The notes below the pieces were generated by a model. It ran no database searches and had not been told where the DNA came from. It saw only the letters and a program-made list of their open reading frames with translations. From assembly GCA_963742875.1 (NCBI GenBank), contig CAVUNO010000012.1, forward strand, positions 124,001 to 188,000: a stretch of 64,000 nt of DNA, in the 5' to 3' direction. The position numbers and the translations under genes were made by a program. This DNA comes from Bog-532 sp963742875 (GTDB taxonomy: Bacteria; Actinomycetota; Actinomycetes; Streptosporangiales; Streptosporangiaceae). Below, piece after piece: positions 44,172 through 53,605 of the stretch; the first letter of the stretch is position 1; every line of letters begins with the position of its first letter.

Positions 44172-44474
44172 CTACTTCTCGTCGAACAGGCGCAGGTCTG
44201 AGGGCTCGCGCAGCAGATCCTCGAGGATGATGTTTCCCTCGGTGTTGTAGGGCTGGCGCATGTGCTCGTCCCAGGCCGCGCGAGAGCGGAACATCTCCAG
44301 CGTCACCCAGGTATCCGGGTCGTCCTGAGGCTGCACGAGGTGCATGAAGATGCACCCCGGCTCGGTGAGGGTCTTCCGACGCATCGACTGCAGCTGTGCC
44401 TCGGCTTCCTCGAGCCGGTCCAGTCGAGGCTTGATCGTGACTACGAGGAAGAGCGGGCGGTCCTGATCCCTCAT
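44172..44474 (-). CDS. Antibiotic-biosynthesis-monooxygenase (ABM) domain protein
   Basis: 100 residues forming one ferredoxin-like ABM domain: LFLVVTIKPRLDRLEEAEAQ, EPGCIFMHLVQPQDDPDTWV, EMFRSRAAWDEHMRQPY. Related proteins (YgiN, LsrG type) act as small monooxygenases or isomerases, often in sugar or quorum-signal catabolism, which fits the neighbouring sugar genes. It is transcribed away from the kinase gene. Confidence 0.85.
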   Translation of the reverse strand: MRDQDRPLFLVVTIKPRLDRLEEAEAQLQSMRRKTLTEPGCIFMHLVQPQDDPDTWVTLEMFRSRAAWDEHMRQPYNTEGNIILEDLLREPSDLRLFDEK

Positions 44475-44629
44475 GGCCCCTTCTTACCCGCCGGGTCCAC
44501 CACTGAATCTGAATCTCGTTGCCGGACGGTGCGGAGCGACACTATGATGCGCGAGCGTGGCCCCGCCCGGGCTCGTCCCGTGCGGCGGCACGCGGGGAGT
44601 CAGGCGATCTCGTCAAGTGAGGTGAAGGG

Positions 44630-45568
44630 ATGTTCGTTGTCGTTGGAGAGGCGCTCGTAGATCTGGTCGGGCAGCGCGGCGATCGGACATTTTCCGCACA
44701 TCCGGGTGGCAGCCCGGCAAACGTCGCGCTTGGTCTGGCCCGGCTGGGCGTCGCCGTGACGCTCAAGACGCGTCTGGGGCGGGATGCCTTCGGAGAGATG
44801 ATCTTGGCGCGCCTTGAAGCCAGCGGCGTCCGGGTCGACGGAGGCGCTGATGAGGGCGCGAAGACCAGCCTGGCGATCGCGGCCCTCGCCGCGGGGATCG
44901 CGTCCTACGACTTCCGGATCGACTGGGATGTGGGGGAGCTGGCGCCCCTCCCGGTTGAGACACGCTGTCTGCACACCGGTTCGTTGGCGACGGTCCTCCA
45001 GCCCGGCAAAGCGAACGTCGTCGACCTTGTGGAGCGGGAGCACAAGCGGGGTCGGGTGACCGTCTCATACGACCCCAACATCCGGCCCGAGCTGCTCGGC
45101 GACGCGGTGCGGGTCCGACCGGACATCGAGCGTCTCGTCGCACTGTCCGATGTCGTCAAGGCCAGCGACGACGACGTTCGCTGGCTCTACCCCGACCGGC
45201 GCGACGAGGACGTCGCGCAGAGCTGGCTCGCCTCGGGGCCCGCTCTGGTCGTCGTGACCCGCGGTGGCTCAGGCCTCTACGCCGTCTCGGCGGGCCTGGA
45301 GCTGCGCCGAGGCGCGGTGCCGATCGATCTCGTGGACACGGTCGGCGCGGGTGACTCCTTCACCGCCGGTCTGCTCGACGGGCTGCACCGTGCCAACCTG
45401 GTCGGCGGCGCGCGCCGCGAGGCGCTGGCGGCGATCGACGAGGCGACGCTCGGCAGCGTCGTCGATGCAGCGGCTCTGATAGCCGCGATCACATGCTCCC
45501 GGCCGGGTGCCGACCCGCCGACTCGAGCCGAGGTCGACGCAGCTCTCGCAGCCGGGCCACGTGCCTGA
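44630..45568 (+). CDS. PfkB-family sugar kinase
   Basis: 312 residues, the usual length. It starts MFVVVGEALVDLVGQRG, has the first PfkB signature GGSPANVALGLARLG (about 27-41) and the second, DTVGAGDSFTAG, near residue 245, whose Asp is the catalytic base. It most resembles fructokinases or related hexose kinases. An ABC sugar-binding protein and an MFS permease follow, so it probably phosphorylates the sugar that they import; the exact sugar is unknown. Confidence 0.9.
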   Translation: MFVVVGEALVDLVGQRGDRTFSAHPGGSPANVALGLARLGVAVTLKTRLGRDAFGEMILARLEASGVRVDGGADEGAKTSLAIAALAAGIASYDFRIDWDVGELAPLPVETRCLHTGSLATVLQPGKANVVDLVEREHKRGRVTVSYDPNIRPELLGDAVRVRPDIERLVALSDVVKASDDDVRWLYPDRRDEDVAQSWLASGPALVVVTRGGSGLYAVSAGLELRRGAVPIDLVDTVGAGDSFTAGLLDGLHRANLVGGARREALAAIDEATLGSVVDAAALIAAITCSRPGADPPTRAEVDAALAAGPRA

Positions 45569-45744
45569 GATGCGACGCGGACGGATACGTAGCTACGCCT
45601 GAGCGGTGGCTCGAACTGTTCGGCCTAACTGCCATCCCGGACACTTCGCTCCTGGTGAGAGGTTCCTTAACTCAGGTGCATCCGAACGCTGGATGGCGTT
45701 ATCCCCGCGGGCCCGCGGCTCGCTATCGCCACTGAGTGTTGCAG

Positions 45745-46210
45745 TAGCGGCCCGCTTCCTACTTCACTGCCGCCACCGGCGCCGCGCTCGTGCTAGCGGA
45801 TTACCGCGCTCCGTATCGGGGGCGCTCGACCCCCGGTCACGCGTGGTGGGGGTCGTTCGATCTGGCGGTGAGCCTGTTCTCCGGTGCGCCGGCCAATCCG
45901 CCGTCTGACGACTTCATCATGCGCAACGCGATGGACTCCCAGGAGGTCGCGGTGGGCTGGTGGCCCCGGGGGACCCGAAGTACGGCAAGGCGGCCTTCTA
46001 CGCCTATCCGGCGCCTGGCGGGTTCGGCCGCGCTGGGCTCGCGCCGGCCACCGCCCACTGGAAAGAGGGTCTGGGCGAGTACGTGCCTTACCGGTACGAT
46101 TGTCGCGATGAGCTCTGACCCACATCGGTTCGCGCTGGAGTTCGCCCGCTCGGCGTTCCAGTGTGCCTGCACGGTGTGCGGATGGGGATCCGGCGCTGCC
46201 CGCGAGCGCC
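45745..46210 (+). pseudogene. DUF5996 protein, several frameshifts
   Basis: Family blocks occur in different frames: HAWWGSFDLAVSLFSGAPAN, DDFIMRNAMDSQEVAVGWWP, then DPKYGKAAFYAYPAPGGFGR, and SSDPHRFALEFARSAFQCAC followed by TVCGWGSG. Together they are the C-terminal half of DUF5996. The N-terminal half is not recognisable. Confidence 0.6.
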
Positions 46211-46358
46211 GCTGGAACACCGCCGCCCGTCAGATGAGACTCGCGGAGCGCGTCGAGGTCGGACAGGGCGGTGGTATGGAGTCCGGCCCGGTGCCACCAG
46301 GCGGCGGGCGCACCTTCGAAGGCATCGCCGGCGCCGGGATCCACTCGAGGGGTGATCC

Positions 46359-47747
46359 GTGAGCACAGCAGCCGAGAGTTCCGCCGCCGAGCACCCCGCG
46401 CAGAGCCGGCCCCTGATCGGCAAGCGCATGGTGGTGCTGTTCATCGCCCTCGCCTGCTGCTTCACCGCCTGGGGCGTCGCGGCGGACATGACCACACCGA
46501 TGGTAGCTGGATTCAAGCGCATCTTCCAGATGAGCACGTTCGAAGCCTCGCTCGTGCAGCTCGCGTACTTCGGCGCCTACTTCCTGCTCGCGCTGCCGGC
46601 GGCGTTCATCAACCAGCGCTTCGGCTATAAGGCGGGCATTCTCACCGGGCTTCTGCTCGCGGCACTGGGGGCGTTCTTCTTCTACCCGGCGAGCAAGATC
46701 ATGGCCTATGGGGCGTTCCTCGCCGCCTTGTTCACGCTGGCGGCAGGCTGCTCGCTGCTGGAAACGTCGGCCAACCCGTTCGTTATGTCGCTCGGCCCGC
46801 AAGCCACGGCGACGCGCCGGCTGAACCTCGCCCAGGCGTTCAATCCGGTGGGCACGAACATCGGCGTGCTGCTGGCCGCGACGCTGATCCTGCCCCACCT
46901 CACCGACCCGGTCGACGTCTCGTCGCTGAGCCCGGCCCAGCTGCGCACGATCCGGGCGGGTGAGCTCGGGGCAGTGATGGGGCCCTATCTGGGCCTCGCC
47001 CTGGTCCTGGTCGCGATCGCGATCGCCATCGCAGTCAAGAAGGTGCCGCCGATCGTCGAGGAGTTCCCCGACGCCGTCGGCCCATACCCGGGGGGCACAA
47101 GAGGCCTATTCCGTGTCCTCTGGCGGAATAGGCGCTACCGCTTCGGCGTCGTCGCCCAATTCGCGAACGTGGGGGCCCAGGTGTGCACCTGGACCTACCT
47201 GATCCTGTACGTGGGTCAGGCCCTGGGCGGGAGCCTCCAGAAGGGCGCAATCTACCTGCAGTTGAGCCTGCTGGTCTTCCTCGGGTCGCGGTTCCTGATG
47301 ACCTGGGTCATCGGTCGCATTCGCGCCGCCAAGGTGATGGCGGTGCTCGCCTTCCTCGCCGTGCTGTTGTGCGCGTTCGCGATGTTGAGTCCGAATCTGG
47401 CCGGGGTGATCGCGCTCGTTGCGGTGTCCTTCTGCCTGTCCTTGATGTTCCCGACGATTTACGGCATCGCTCTGGAGGGGCTCGGACCGGCGACGAAGTT
47501 CGGGGCTGCCGGCCTCGTAATGGCGATCGTGGGCGGCGCGATCATGCCATTGGTGCAGGGCAAGATCGTGGACGCGACGAGCCCGGCGATCTCGTTCGTC
47601 GTTCCTGCGGCCTGCTTCGCGGTGGTGGGACTGTATGCGCTGTACGACCTGGGGGCGCGTCCGAGCATGATCGCGGGCGCGGCGGCCCGCGACGGCGGCC
47701 CGGCGCTGCCCGCGCCGGCCACAGGAGAGGCCGGGGGAGTCCCGTGA
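46359..47747 (+). CDS. FucP-like MFS sugar:proton symporter
   Basis: GTG 46359 after GGGGTGA; 462 residues with 12 membrane helices. Features typical of the fucose/glucose permease family include the helix 1 motif LACCFTAWGVAADMTTP, QLAYFGAYFLLALPAAFINQ, GCSLLETSANPFVMSLGP and NLAQAFNPVGTNIGVLLAA. It should import a monosaccharide. Its stop overlaps the start of the sugar-binding lipoprotein gene, so they are co-translated, an unusual pairing of an MFS permease with an ABC binding protein. Confidence 0.9.
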   Translation: MSTAAESSAAEHPAQSRPLIGKRMVVLFIALACCFTAWGVAADMTTPMVAGFKRIFQMSTFEASLVQLAYFGAYFLLALPAAFINQRFGYKAGILTGLLLAALGAFFFYPASKIMAYGAFLAALFTLAAGCSLLETSANPFVMSLGPQATATRRLNLAQAFNPVGTNIGVLLAATLILPHLTDPVDVSSLSPAQLRTIRAGELGAVMGPYLGLALVLVAIAIAIAVKKVPPIVEEFPDAVGPYPGGTRGLFRVLWRNRRYRFGVVAQFANVGAQVCTWTYLILYVGQALGGSLQKGAIYLQLSLLVFLGSRFLMTWVIGRIRAAKVMAVLAFLAVLLCAFAMLSPNLAGVIALVAVSFCLSLMFPTIYGIALEGLGPATKFGAAGLVMAIVGGAIMPLVQGKIVDATSPAISFVVPAACFAVVGLYALYDLGARPSMIAGAAARDGGPALPAPATGEAGGVP

Positions 47748-49033
47748 TCGGCCGCCTCGCGGCCGTCGCCGTCTTGGCCCTCACGCTGACGCTCAGCGCG
47801 TGCGGCGGCAACCAGCCCACCAGCGCCACGATTAGCACCAGTCGGCTCGAGGTCGTGTCCTGGTGGACCTCCAGTTCCGAGGCGAAGGCGCTCGGCGTCC
47901 TGTTCGCCGCCTTCCGTGACTCGAATCCTGGCGTGCACGCGATCAACGGCGCTATCCGTGGCGGCGCCGGCTCCAACGCGATCGTTGCGCTGGCAAAGCG
48001 GTTGCAGAGGAACGACCCGCCCGACGTCTGGCAGACGTTCGCCGGCAAATCGCTCCAGGCCTACGCGAGCAACGGCGTGGTCCGCAGCGTCGCCTCGATC
48101 TTCGCGCGTGAGCACCTGCGAACGGAGATGAACGCCACCATCCTTCACTCGCTGATGTCCGACGGACAGCCCTACGGGGTGCCGACGGGAGCGCATCGCA
48201 GCAACGTCCTGTTCTTCAATCTGAAGCTGCTGGCCAAGGCCGGCGTCGCCCCTCCCTCGAACCACACCACGCTGGGCGAGTTCCTGACCGACCTAAAGAA
48301 GGTCAGGGCTTCCGGAGCCGTGCCGCTCTGCCTCGGGGCCCAAGACCCGTTCACCACGGTCGAGCTGTTCGAGAACACGCTGCTCAGCTCGATCGGGCCG
48401 CGCGGGTGGACGGACGTCGTCGGCGACCATTTCGACTGGCGCGGCAACCAAGCCCGGACTGCGCTCAGCCGCTTCGGCGACGTGCTCGACTACGCGGACC
48501 CGGAGGGAGGGGGGCTCACCTGGGATCAAGCCACGAGGAAGCTCGCGGCCGGTGGCTGCGCGTTCGAATCGATGAACGACTCTGCCTTCGGCGAGCTCAC
48601 CGCCGACGGCGCCAAGGACGGCAGGGACTTCGGCGTGACCACCTTTCCCGGCACCAACGGGAGCTTCCTCGCAGTGGTCGACGTGTTCGTAGCCGCCACT
48701 AGGGCGAAGGACGCCAGGAACGCGCTCGCGTTCCTCTCTGACATCGATGAGCCCTCCACCCAACTGGCGTTTCACCGAGCGAAAGGGTCGATCCCGGTTG
48801 TGCGTGACGTCGACGTTTCGTCGCTGTCCGCCTATCAGCGGGCCACCGCGGCGGCCTTCTGGACCTCGCCGGTGCTGCTCTCGATCGCCCACGGCGAGGG
48901 AGTGAGCCCGCAGTTCGAGGAGGGCTTCTATGACGCGGTGTCGGACTATGTGAGTACCCGAAGCGCCGACGCGTTCGCGTCCCAGCTCGAGAACACCGTA
49001 AACGGGAACCGGATCCCAGGAGCTGCCCCATGA
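47744..49033 (+). CDS. ABC-type sugar-binding lipoprotein
   Basis: GTG 47744 after GGGGGAG; 429 residues. Signal peptide with lipobox (AVLALTLTLSACGG), then a family-1 solute-binding fold: LEVVSWWTSSSEAKALGVLF, NDPPDVWQTFAGKSLQAYA, FNLKLLAKAGVAPPSNHTTL, FPGTNGSFLAVVDVFV. It captures a sugar or oligosaccharide outside the membrane and delivers it to ABC permeases. The next gene begins with an overlapping ATGA but is truncated. Confidence 0.92.
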   Translation: MIGRLAAVAVLALTLTLSACGGNQPTSATISTSRLEVVSWWTSSSEAKALGVLFAAFRDSNPGVHAINGAIRGGAGSNAIVALAKRLQRNDPPDVWQTFAGKSLQAYASNGVVRSVASIFAREHLRTEMNATILHSLMSDGQPYGVPTGAHRSNVLFFNLKLLAKAGVAPPSNHTTLGEFLTDLKKVRASGAVPLCLGAQDPFTTVELFENTLLSSIGPRGWTDVVGDHFDWRGNQARTALSRFGDVLDYADPEGGGLTWDQATRKLAAGGCAFESMNDSAFGELTADGAKDGRDFGVTTFPGTNGSFLAVVDVFVAATRAKDARNALAFLSDIDEPSTQLAFHRAKGSIPVVRDVDVSSLSAYQRATAAAFWTSPVLLSIAHGEGVSPQFEEGFYDAVSDYVSTRSADAFASQLENTVNGNRIPGAAP

Positions 49034-49118
49034 CGTCGGCGACGCTCTGGATCCGCGGCTCCGGGAGTTACATCCCAGGGCAGCGCCTGTTCCACACGCG
49101 GGCACGACTTCGAGTCTG
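49030..49118 (+). pseudogene. Stub of the next ABC-transporter gene
   Basis: ATG 49030 overlaps the lipoprotein stop (ATGA), the normal position of the first permease gene. Only MTSATLWIRGSGSYIPGQ and about ten further codons are read before a stop in foreign sequence. No permease motif remains; the identity is inferred from gene order. Confidence 0.45.
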
Positions 49119-49131
49119 AGGTCGTGGCGCG

Positions 49132-49172
49132 CTCAACGCCCTGCTGGGGATCTCTGGGCGCATGGCCCAGAA
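49132..49172. repeat. 41-bp direct repeat (IS end), copy 1
   Basis: Identical to 63709-63749 (contains CTGCTGGGGATCTCTGGGCG). Here it lies 77 bases beyond the stop of an IS3-like transposase gene, so it is probably the terminal sequence of that IS family. Confidence 0.55.
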
Positions 49173-49610
49173 GGTATCGTCAGCGCACCGGCGTCCGCGC
49201 TGGCCCTGTGGGGTTCCAGAACTCGGCCACCGGTCCTGACCTCGGCTTCTATGCGGCTCGCTCGTATTCGTTGATGAGGCCGCCGAGGACGGGCCGACGC
49301 TGGACCCGCTGCTGGGAGAGGTCCGGGACAAGGTAGTCGGGCCGGGGCGGGCGCAGCTGGCAGCTGCGATGGAGGCGGCGTCCGTTGTAGTGGACCGCGT
49401 ACTGGGGTCGTTCCAACCTGAAGTTGCTGGTCAGGGGACTGGTATGAGCTGATTGGGGGGTGCTCGTGCTGGTGGGAGCGGCTGGGCGTAGCTGCTGATC
49501 GTTTGACGTGGTTGCGGGGTTGCCCGGCGTGTCGGTACCGGATTGGCGGTACCCGCCGGTTATCGTCTGTGTCCATCCCTGTTCGTACGGTAATATCCCC
49601 TGGGGGCGGG

Positions 49611-50060
49611 ATGGAGCTGACGGAACGGATCACCGGCCGGGTCAACGAGCTGACCGGTGAAGTCGAGCTGCTGCGCAAGCAGCTCGCCGATGCCGAGCGC
49701 GAGCTGGAACGGCTGGTGATAGCCGGGCAGGTCATCACCCAGCTGACAGCCGATGACGCACTCGCCGGTGAGCCGGGCGGCACCGGGCCGGCGCAGCGGG
49801 GTTTCGGGCTGCTGGTGCCCCCGCGCAGCCAGGGATCCGGCACAGGCGACCTCCCAGATGACTACCGGTCACTGCTGGAGGCGGTAGCCGCGGTCGCGGC
49901 CGAGACCGGCGGGGCGGTGACCTGCGTGATGGCCGCCCAGCGGGCCGGCATCGACGTGACCGGCCGCCAGGCCGAGAACGTCCGCGCCAGGCTCAAGCGG
50001 CTCGAAGACCGCGGCTGGCTGCGCCGCAACGCCACCGGCAGGTTCACCGTCGCGCCCTGA
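49611..50060 (+). CDS. IS accessory protein: coiled coil plus winged helix, copy 2
   Basis: 149 residues from ATG 49611 (an in-frame TTG at 49503 would give 185). Same protein as at 5853 and 58867. Here the native order is visible: it ends 61 bases before the transposase start on the same strand, so one transcript is likely. The region between the genes contains the inverted pair GCTGCCTGCC and GGCGGGCCATTAGGCGC, without a clear terminator. Confidence 0.7.
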   Translation: MELTERITGRVNELTGEVELLRKQLADAERELERLVIAGQVITQLTADDALAGEPGGTGPAQRGFGLLVPPRSQGSGTGDLPDDYRSLLEAVAAVAAETGGAVTCVMAAQRAGIDVTGRQAENVRARLKRLEDRGWLRRNATGRFTVAP

Positions 50061-50121
50061 CCCGAGCCTGGTGCGGGGCCGCTGCCTGCCGGGATAGCCC
50101 CCGGCGGGCCATTAGGCGCTT

Positions 50122-50952
50122 GTGACAACAACCATCCAGCCCGCCGAGGGCACCCCGCTTGCCTGCCAGTGCGCGCTGCCGCTGTCGCGCCAGACGCTCG
50201 CCTTCGTCGCTGATCAGCTGCGCGCCCACCTGAAGAAGATCGGCTCCCGGTGGCGCAAGCTGCCGCCCGGGAGAATCGCCCTCATCGTGCTGGCCACGCT
50301 GCGCCACGACCACCGGCTGGCTGACATGGCCGGCGGCAACGGCGTCTCTGCCTCCACCATCAGCCGCTGGACCTGGGAGATCATCGGCCTGCTCGCCGCC
50401 CGCGCGCCCCGCCTGGACCGCGCCCTGGCCGCGATCAAGAAACAAGGCGGGGAAGCGGTGCTGGTGGACGGCACCCTGATCCCCACCCGCCGCCGGACCG
50501 GCACCGCGAACCGCAAGAATTACAACGGCAAGCACAAGAAACACGGGCTGCTGTTCCTCGCTCTCACCGACCAGGCAGGCAACCTGATCTGGATCTCCTC
50601 CGCCCGCCGCGGCGCCGCCAGTGAGATCCGTGCTGCCCGCCACGACCACATCACCGGGCACCTGCGCACCGCCGGGCTCGGCGCCCTGGCCGACCTCGGC
50701 TTCACCGGGCTCGACCCCGGCCCCGAAGATCCGGTCATCATCACCGGCTACAAGGCCACCGCGACACGCAAGCTCACTCCCGCCCAGCGCCACGCTAACC
50801 AGGCCCTGTCCGCCGCCCGCGCCCCAGTCGAGCACGGCTTCAGCGACCTCAAGAACTGGCGGATCCTCACCCGGCTGCGCCTCAGCCCCGCTAAGGCCAC
50901 CACCGTGCTGCGCGCGCTGCTCGTCCTTACCCGCCAGCACACCATCCGCTGA
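50122..50952 (+). CDS. IS5-like DDE transposase, copy 2
   Basis: 276 residues identical in all visible motifs to the copies at 2716 and 57975, with complete DDE triad (VDGTLIPT, GALADLGFTG, VEHGFSDLKNW). GTG 50122 is the likely start. Intact and probably active. Confidence 0.92.
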   Translation: MTTTIQPAEGTPLACQCALPLSRQTLAFVADQLRAHLKKIGSRWRKLPPGRIALIVLATLRHDHRLADMAGGNGVSASTISRWTWEIIGLLAARAPRLDRALAAIKKQGGEAVLVDGTLIPTRRRTGTANRKNYNGKHKKHGLLFLALTDQAGNLIWISSARRGAASEIRAARHDHITGHLRTAGLGALADLGFTGLDPGPEDPVIITGYKATATRKLTPAQRHANQALSAARAPVEHGFSDLKNWRILTRLRLSPAKATTVLRALLVLTRQHTIR

Positions 50953-51125
50953 CAGACGATCATGACCTACGCCCAGCCGCTCCCACCAGCCCGAGCACCG
51001 CCAACCCAGGCCACACCAGCCCGCTGACCAGCCAATTCAGGTTGGAACGACCTCACTGGGCAAGGATCGTCCGCAGATGCCGCTGGCCGAAGATCAGCAT
51101 CTGGTCGGTCACCTCGGTCCGGGCG

Positions 51126-51248
51126 CGGCGGCGCTCCAGCGAGGCGGTCGAGCAGGCCGCGACCGCCATGCTGGACGAACTCGCCACCTGGACAGCAGCG
51201 CTGCAGCCCATCCGGCAGCCAGACCGGGCACCCGCGGCTACCGCGTGA
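51126..51248 (+). pseudogene. NAD(P)H-dependent FMN reductase-like, C-terminal scrap
   Basis: The frame AVEQAATAMLDELATWTAAL followed by QPIR and a stop at 51246 resembles the terminal helix of NADPH-dependent FMN/quinone reductases. Evidence is limited to about 25 residues. Confidence 0.35.
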
Positions 51249-51346
51249 GAGCACGTCTTGCTGTCGCGGGGGAACCACGCCTCCGTTCGGGCTAATGCTT
51301 TCGATTTCCCGAACGGAGGCGGCTGACTGCTGCAGCGCGGCAGCGG

Positions 51347-53605
51347 CTATTGCGGCGGCGGGAACCCGCCCTCAGCCGACGGCTTCGCCGGCATTATCCC
51401 CGTTCCGGGACCCGCGCCTGGCGGGGCTGTCCCCGTGCCGGCGGATCCAGTGCCAGCGGATCCAGCGCCGCCGGCCTTGGGCGAGCTGAGGTCGTAAACG
51501 GTGGTGCCGCCGACGGTCTCGCTCTTAAAGTGCGCCTCGACCCAGGAGGTGATCTGGGATGCGTCGCCGGAGCCGCCGCCCGGGCCGCCCGCGGCAGCGA
51601 ACCCGGCAGGCGCGCCGCCGTCCGGGCTGGCGGCGAAGTCGGACGCCCTGGAAGCGCCGGATTCGCCGGGCGGGCCTGCGAGCCCGCCGAACCCGCCACC
51701 CGCGCCGCCGCTCACGAAGTAGTGAATCTGGTGCCCGGAGACGAGCTTCTCGAACTCGGCCAGGCTCGGCGCCGGGTCGGATCCGGAGAAACCGCCGATC
51801 GCCATGACCGGGACGCCGTTGCTGCCCAGTTCTATCGAGGCCGCGCTGGTGGAGCTGACCGTGGCCGCGGCCCACCGGTAGCCGGACGCCCCGGCCTCCA
51901 GCAGCTTGGCCACAGTGGCGCTGATACTGGCCTGCCCGCCGGATCCGCCGCCGGCCCCGGCGGGCAGGCGTCGGTCTGCGCCGCCCGGGAATCCGGACCG
52001 GGCGCCGGGGATACCAAAGGATCCGGCCACCGTGGGCCCGGCGGACGGGACCGCTCCGCTTTGGGTCGTCGCTGCGGTGTCCATGCTGTAGGCCATCGGG
52101 GCGCCCAGCCCGCCGATCAGGGCGAGCGGCACCGCTGCCGCCAGGACGGTCCGGCGCCAGCCGGCGGCCGGGCGGAGGGCACGCCGGGCCAGGATCATGC
52201 CAGCGGCGGCGGCGCCCGCGATGACGATGGCCACGTGCAGCCAAGGGAACCAGCCCGGACTGCGGTCGAGCAGGATCCACGCCCAGATGGCGGTGATCGC
52301 GAGCCCGGCGGCCAGGACGGCAGAAGCGAACCAGGCGTGCCGCGCCCGCCACAGCTCGACGGACCCGATGCCGACGAGCGCGCCGATCGCGGGGGCCAGG
52401 GCGATGGTGTAGTAGGGGTGGATGATTCCGGACATATAGCTAAACACCAGCCCGGTCACCAGCAGCCAGCCGCCCCACACCAGGGCGGCGGCGCGGGTCC
52501 GGTCGGTCCGCGGCGCCCGCCGTGACAGCCAGAGCATGGCCGCCAGGGCAAGGAGGGCAGCTGGCAGCAGCCAGGCGATCTGCCCGCCGAAATCGGCCTG
52601 GAACAGCCGGGTGATCCCGGTGGCGCCACCGAACCCGCCGCCGATGCCACCGCCAGGTCTCGGGATGCCGCGGCCCGAGCCGGACCGTATCCGCTCGAGG
52701 TCGCGCGGGATCGTCCCCCCGAATCCGCCGCCTCCGTTTCCGGTGAGCCTGCCGAAGCCGTTGTAGTTGAAGGTGAGGTTCAGGATGTTGTTGTCGGTGG
52801 AACCGCCGACGTAGGGGCGGTCGGAGGCCGGGGTGAGCAGGACGATCGCCACCCACCAGCCCGCGGCGCCTACCATCGCGGCACCGCCGGCCAGCAGCTG
52901 CCATATCCGCTTCCCGATCTTCGGCGGACCTGCCCACAGGTAGCCGAGCGCCAAACCCGGCAGGACCGTGAACGCGGCAAGCTGTTTAGCCAGGAAGCCC
53001 AGCCCGACGAAGGCTCCGGCCAGCACGAGCCACCGGGTGCGGCCCGACTCGATGGCCCTGGTGGTCGCGTAGGCGGCCAGCGTGATGAGCAGTACCAGCA
53101 GCGCGTCGGGGTTGTCGAAACGGAACATGAGCGCGGCGACCGGGGTGAGGGCCATGATGGCCGCGGCGATGAGCCCGGCCGGCGGCCCGAACCAGCGGCG
53201 CACAGTGGTGTAGAGCACGCCGACGGTGGCCACCCCCTCCAGGGCCTGCGGTACCAGCAGGCTCCAGGAATTCAGCCCGAATACGCGCGCGGACAGCTCC
53301 ATGGGCCACAGGAACCCGGCGGGCTTGTCCACGGTGATGAAGTTCGAGGAGTCCAGCGAGCCGAACAGGAACGCCTTCCAGCTCTTGGTGCCCGCCTGGA
53401 CGGCGGCGGAGTAGAACTCGTTGGCCCAGCCGTTGCGGCTCAGGCCGGCCAGGTAGAGCAGGCCGGTGCCGACGAGCAGTACCAGGAGCGCCGGGCGGGC
53501 CCACACCGGGTCGCCGGGCCGGGCCCGCAGCAGCCGCTCCCCGCGACCGGAGCGGGAGTGCCCGGCGGGCTGGGCCGCGCCGGGCTGCGCGGACGTGGCG
53601 GTCAT
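51347..53605 (-). CDS. GT39-type (ArnT/PMT-like) membrane glycosyltransferase
   Basis: ATG 53605 after GGAGAGGAG; 752 residues. About 11-12 membrane helices with the first extracytoplasmic loop motif WANEFYSAAVQAG (acidic catalytic Glu), FITVDKPAGFLWPM and RFDNPDALLVLLITLAAYAT. A Gly-rich loop (about 285-325) and a Gly/Ala/Pro-rich extracellular C-terminal domain (about 520-752) are typical of actinobacterial members. It transfers a sugar from a polyprenyl-phosphate donor to an exported acceptor. The adjacent GT2 and GtrA genes would make and flip the donor. Confidence 0.9.
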   Translation of the reverse strand: MTATSAQPGAAQPAGHSRSGRGERLLRARPGDPVWARPALLVLLVGTGLLYLAGLSRNGWANEFYSAAVQAGTKSWKAFLFGSLDSSNFITVDKPAGFLWPMELSARVFGLNSWSLLVPQALEGVATVGVLYTTVRRWFGPPAGLIAAAIMALTPVAALMFRFDNPDALLVLLITLAAYATTRAIESGRTRWLVLAGAFVGLGFLAKQLAAFTVLPGLALGYLWAGPPKIGKRIWQLLAGGAAMVGAAGWWVAIVLLTPASDRPYVGGSTDNNILNLTFNYNGFGRLTGNGGGGFGGTIPRDLERIRSGSGRGIPRPGGGIGGGFGGATGITRLFQADFGGQIAWLLPAALLALAAMLWLSRRAPRTDRTRAAALVWGGWLLVTGLVFSYMSGIIHPYYTIALAPAIGALVGIGSVELWRARHAWFASAVLAAGLAITAIWAWILLDRSPGWFPWLHVAIVIAGAAAAGMILARRALRPAAGWRRTVLAAAVPLALIGGLGAPMAYSMDTAATTQSGAVPSAGPTVAGSFGIPGARSGFPGGADRRLPAGAGGGSGGQASISATVAKLLEAGASGYRWAAATVSSTSAASIELGSNGVPVMAIGGFSGSDPAPSLAEFEKLVSGHQIHYFVSGGAGGGFGGLAGPPGESGASRASDFAASPDGGAPAGFAAAGGPGGGSGDASQITSWVEAHFKSETVGGTTVYDLSSPKAGGAGSAGTGSAGTGTAPPGAGPGTGIMPAKPSAEGGFPPPQ

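Larger units (their letters stand above)
49405..51054 (+). mobile_element. 1,650-bp two-gene IS5-like element, copy 2
   Basis: Ends GGGTCGTTCCAACCTGAAG and, inverted, GAGGTCGTTCCAACCTGAA; flanks ACTG on both sides (49401-49404, 51055-51058). It contains the accessory gene followed by the transposase. Visible differences from copy 3 are a Val/Gly and a Pro/Ser change in the accessory leader. Confidence 0.92.
49249..51125 (-). pseudogene. IS3-like rve transposase, C-terminal part, split by IS copy 2
   Basis: Right of the IS (51125-51055) the reverse strand reads RTEVTDQMLIFGQRHLRTIL; left of it (49404-49249) it continues YAVHYNGRRLHRSCQLRPPR and ends GGLINEYERAA at TAG 49251. Joining the two across the ACTG target duplication restores one frame. 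The N-terminal part and catalytic Asp residues are already missing, so the gene was broken before the IS arrived. Confidence 0.75.
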
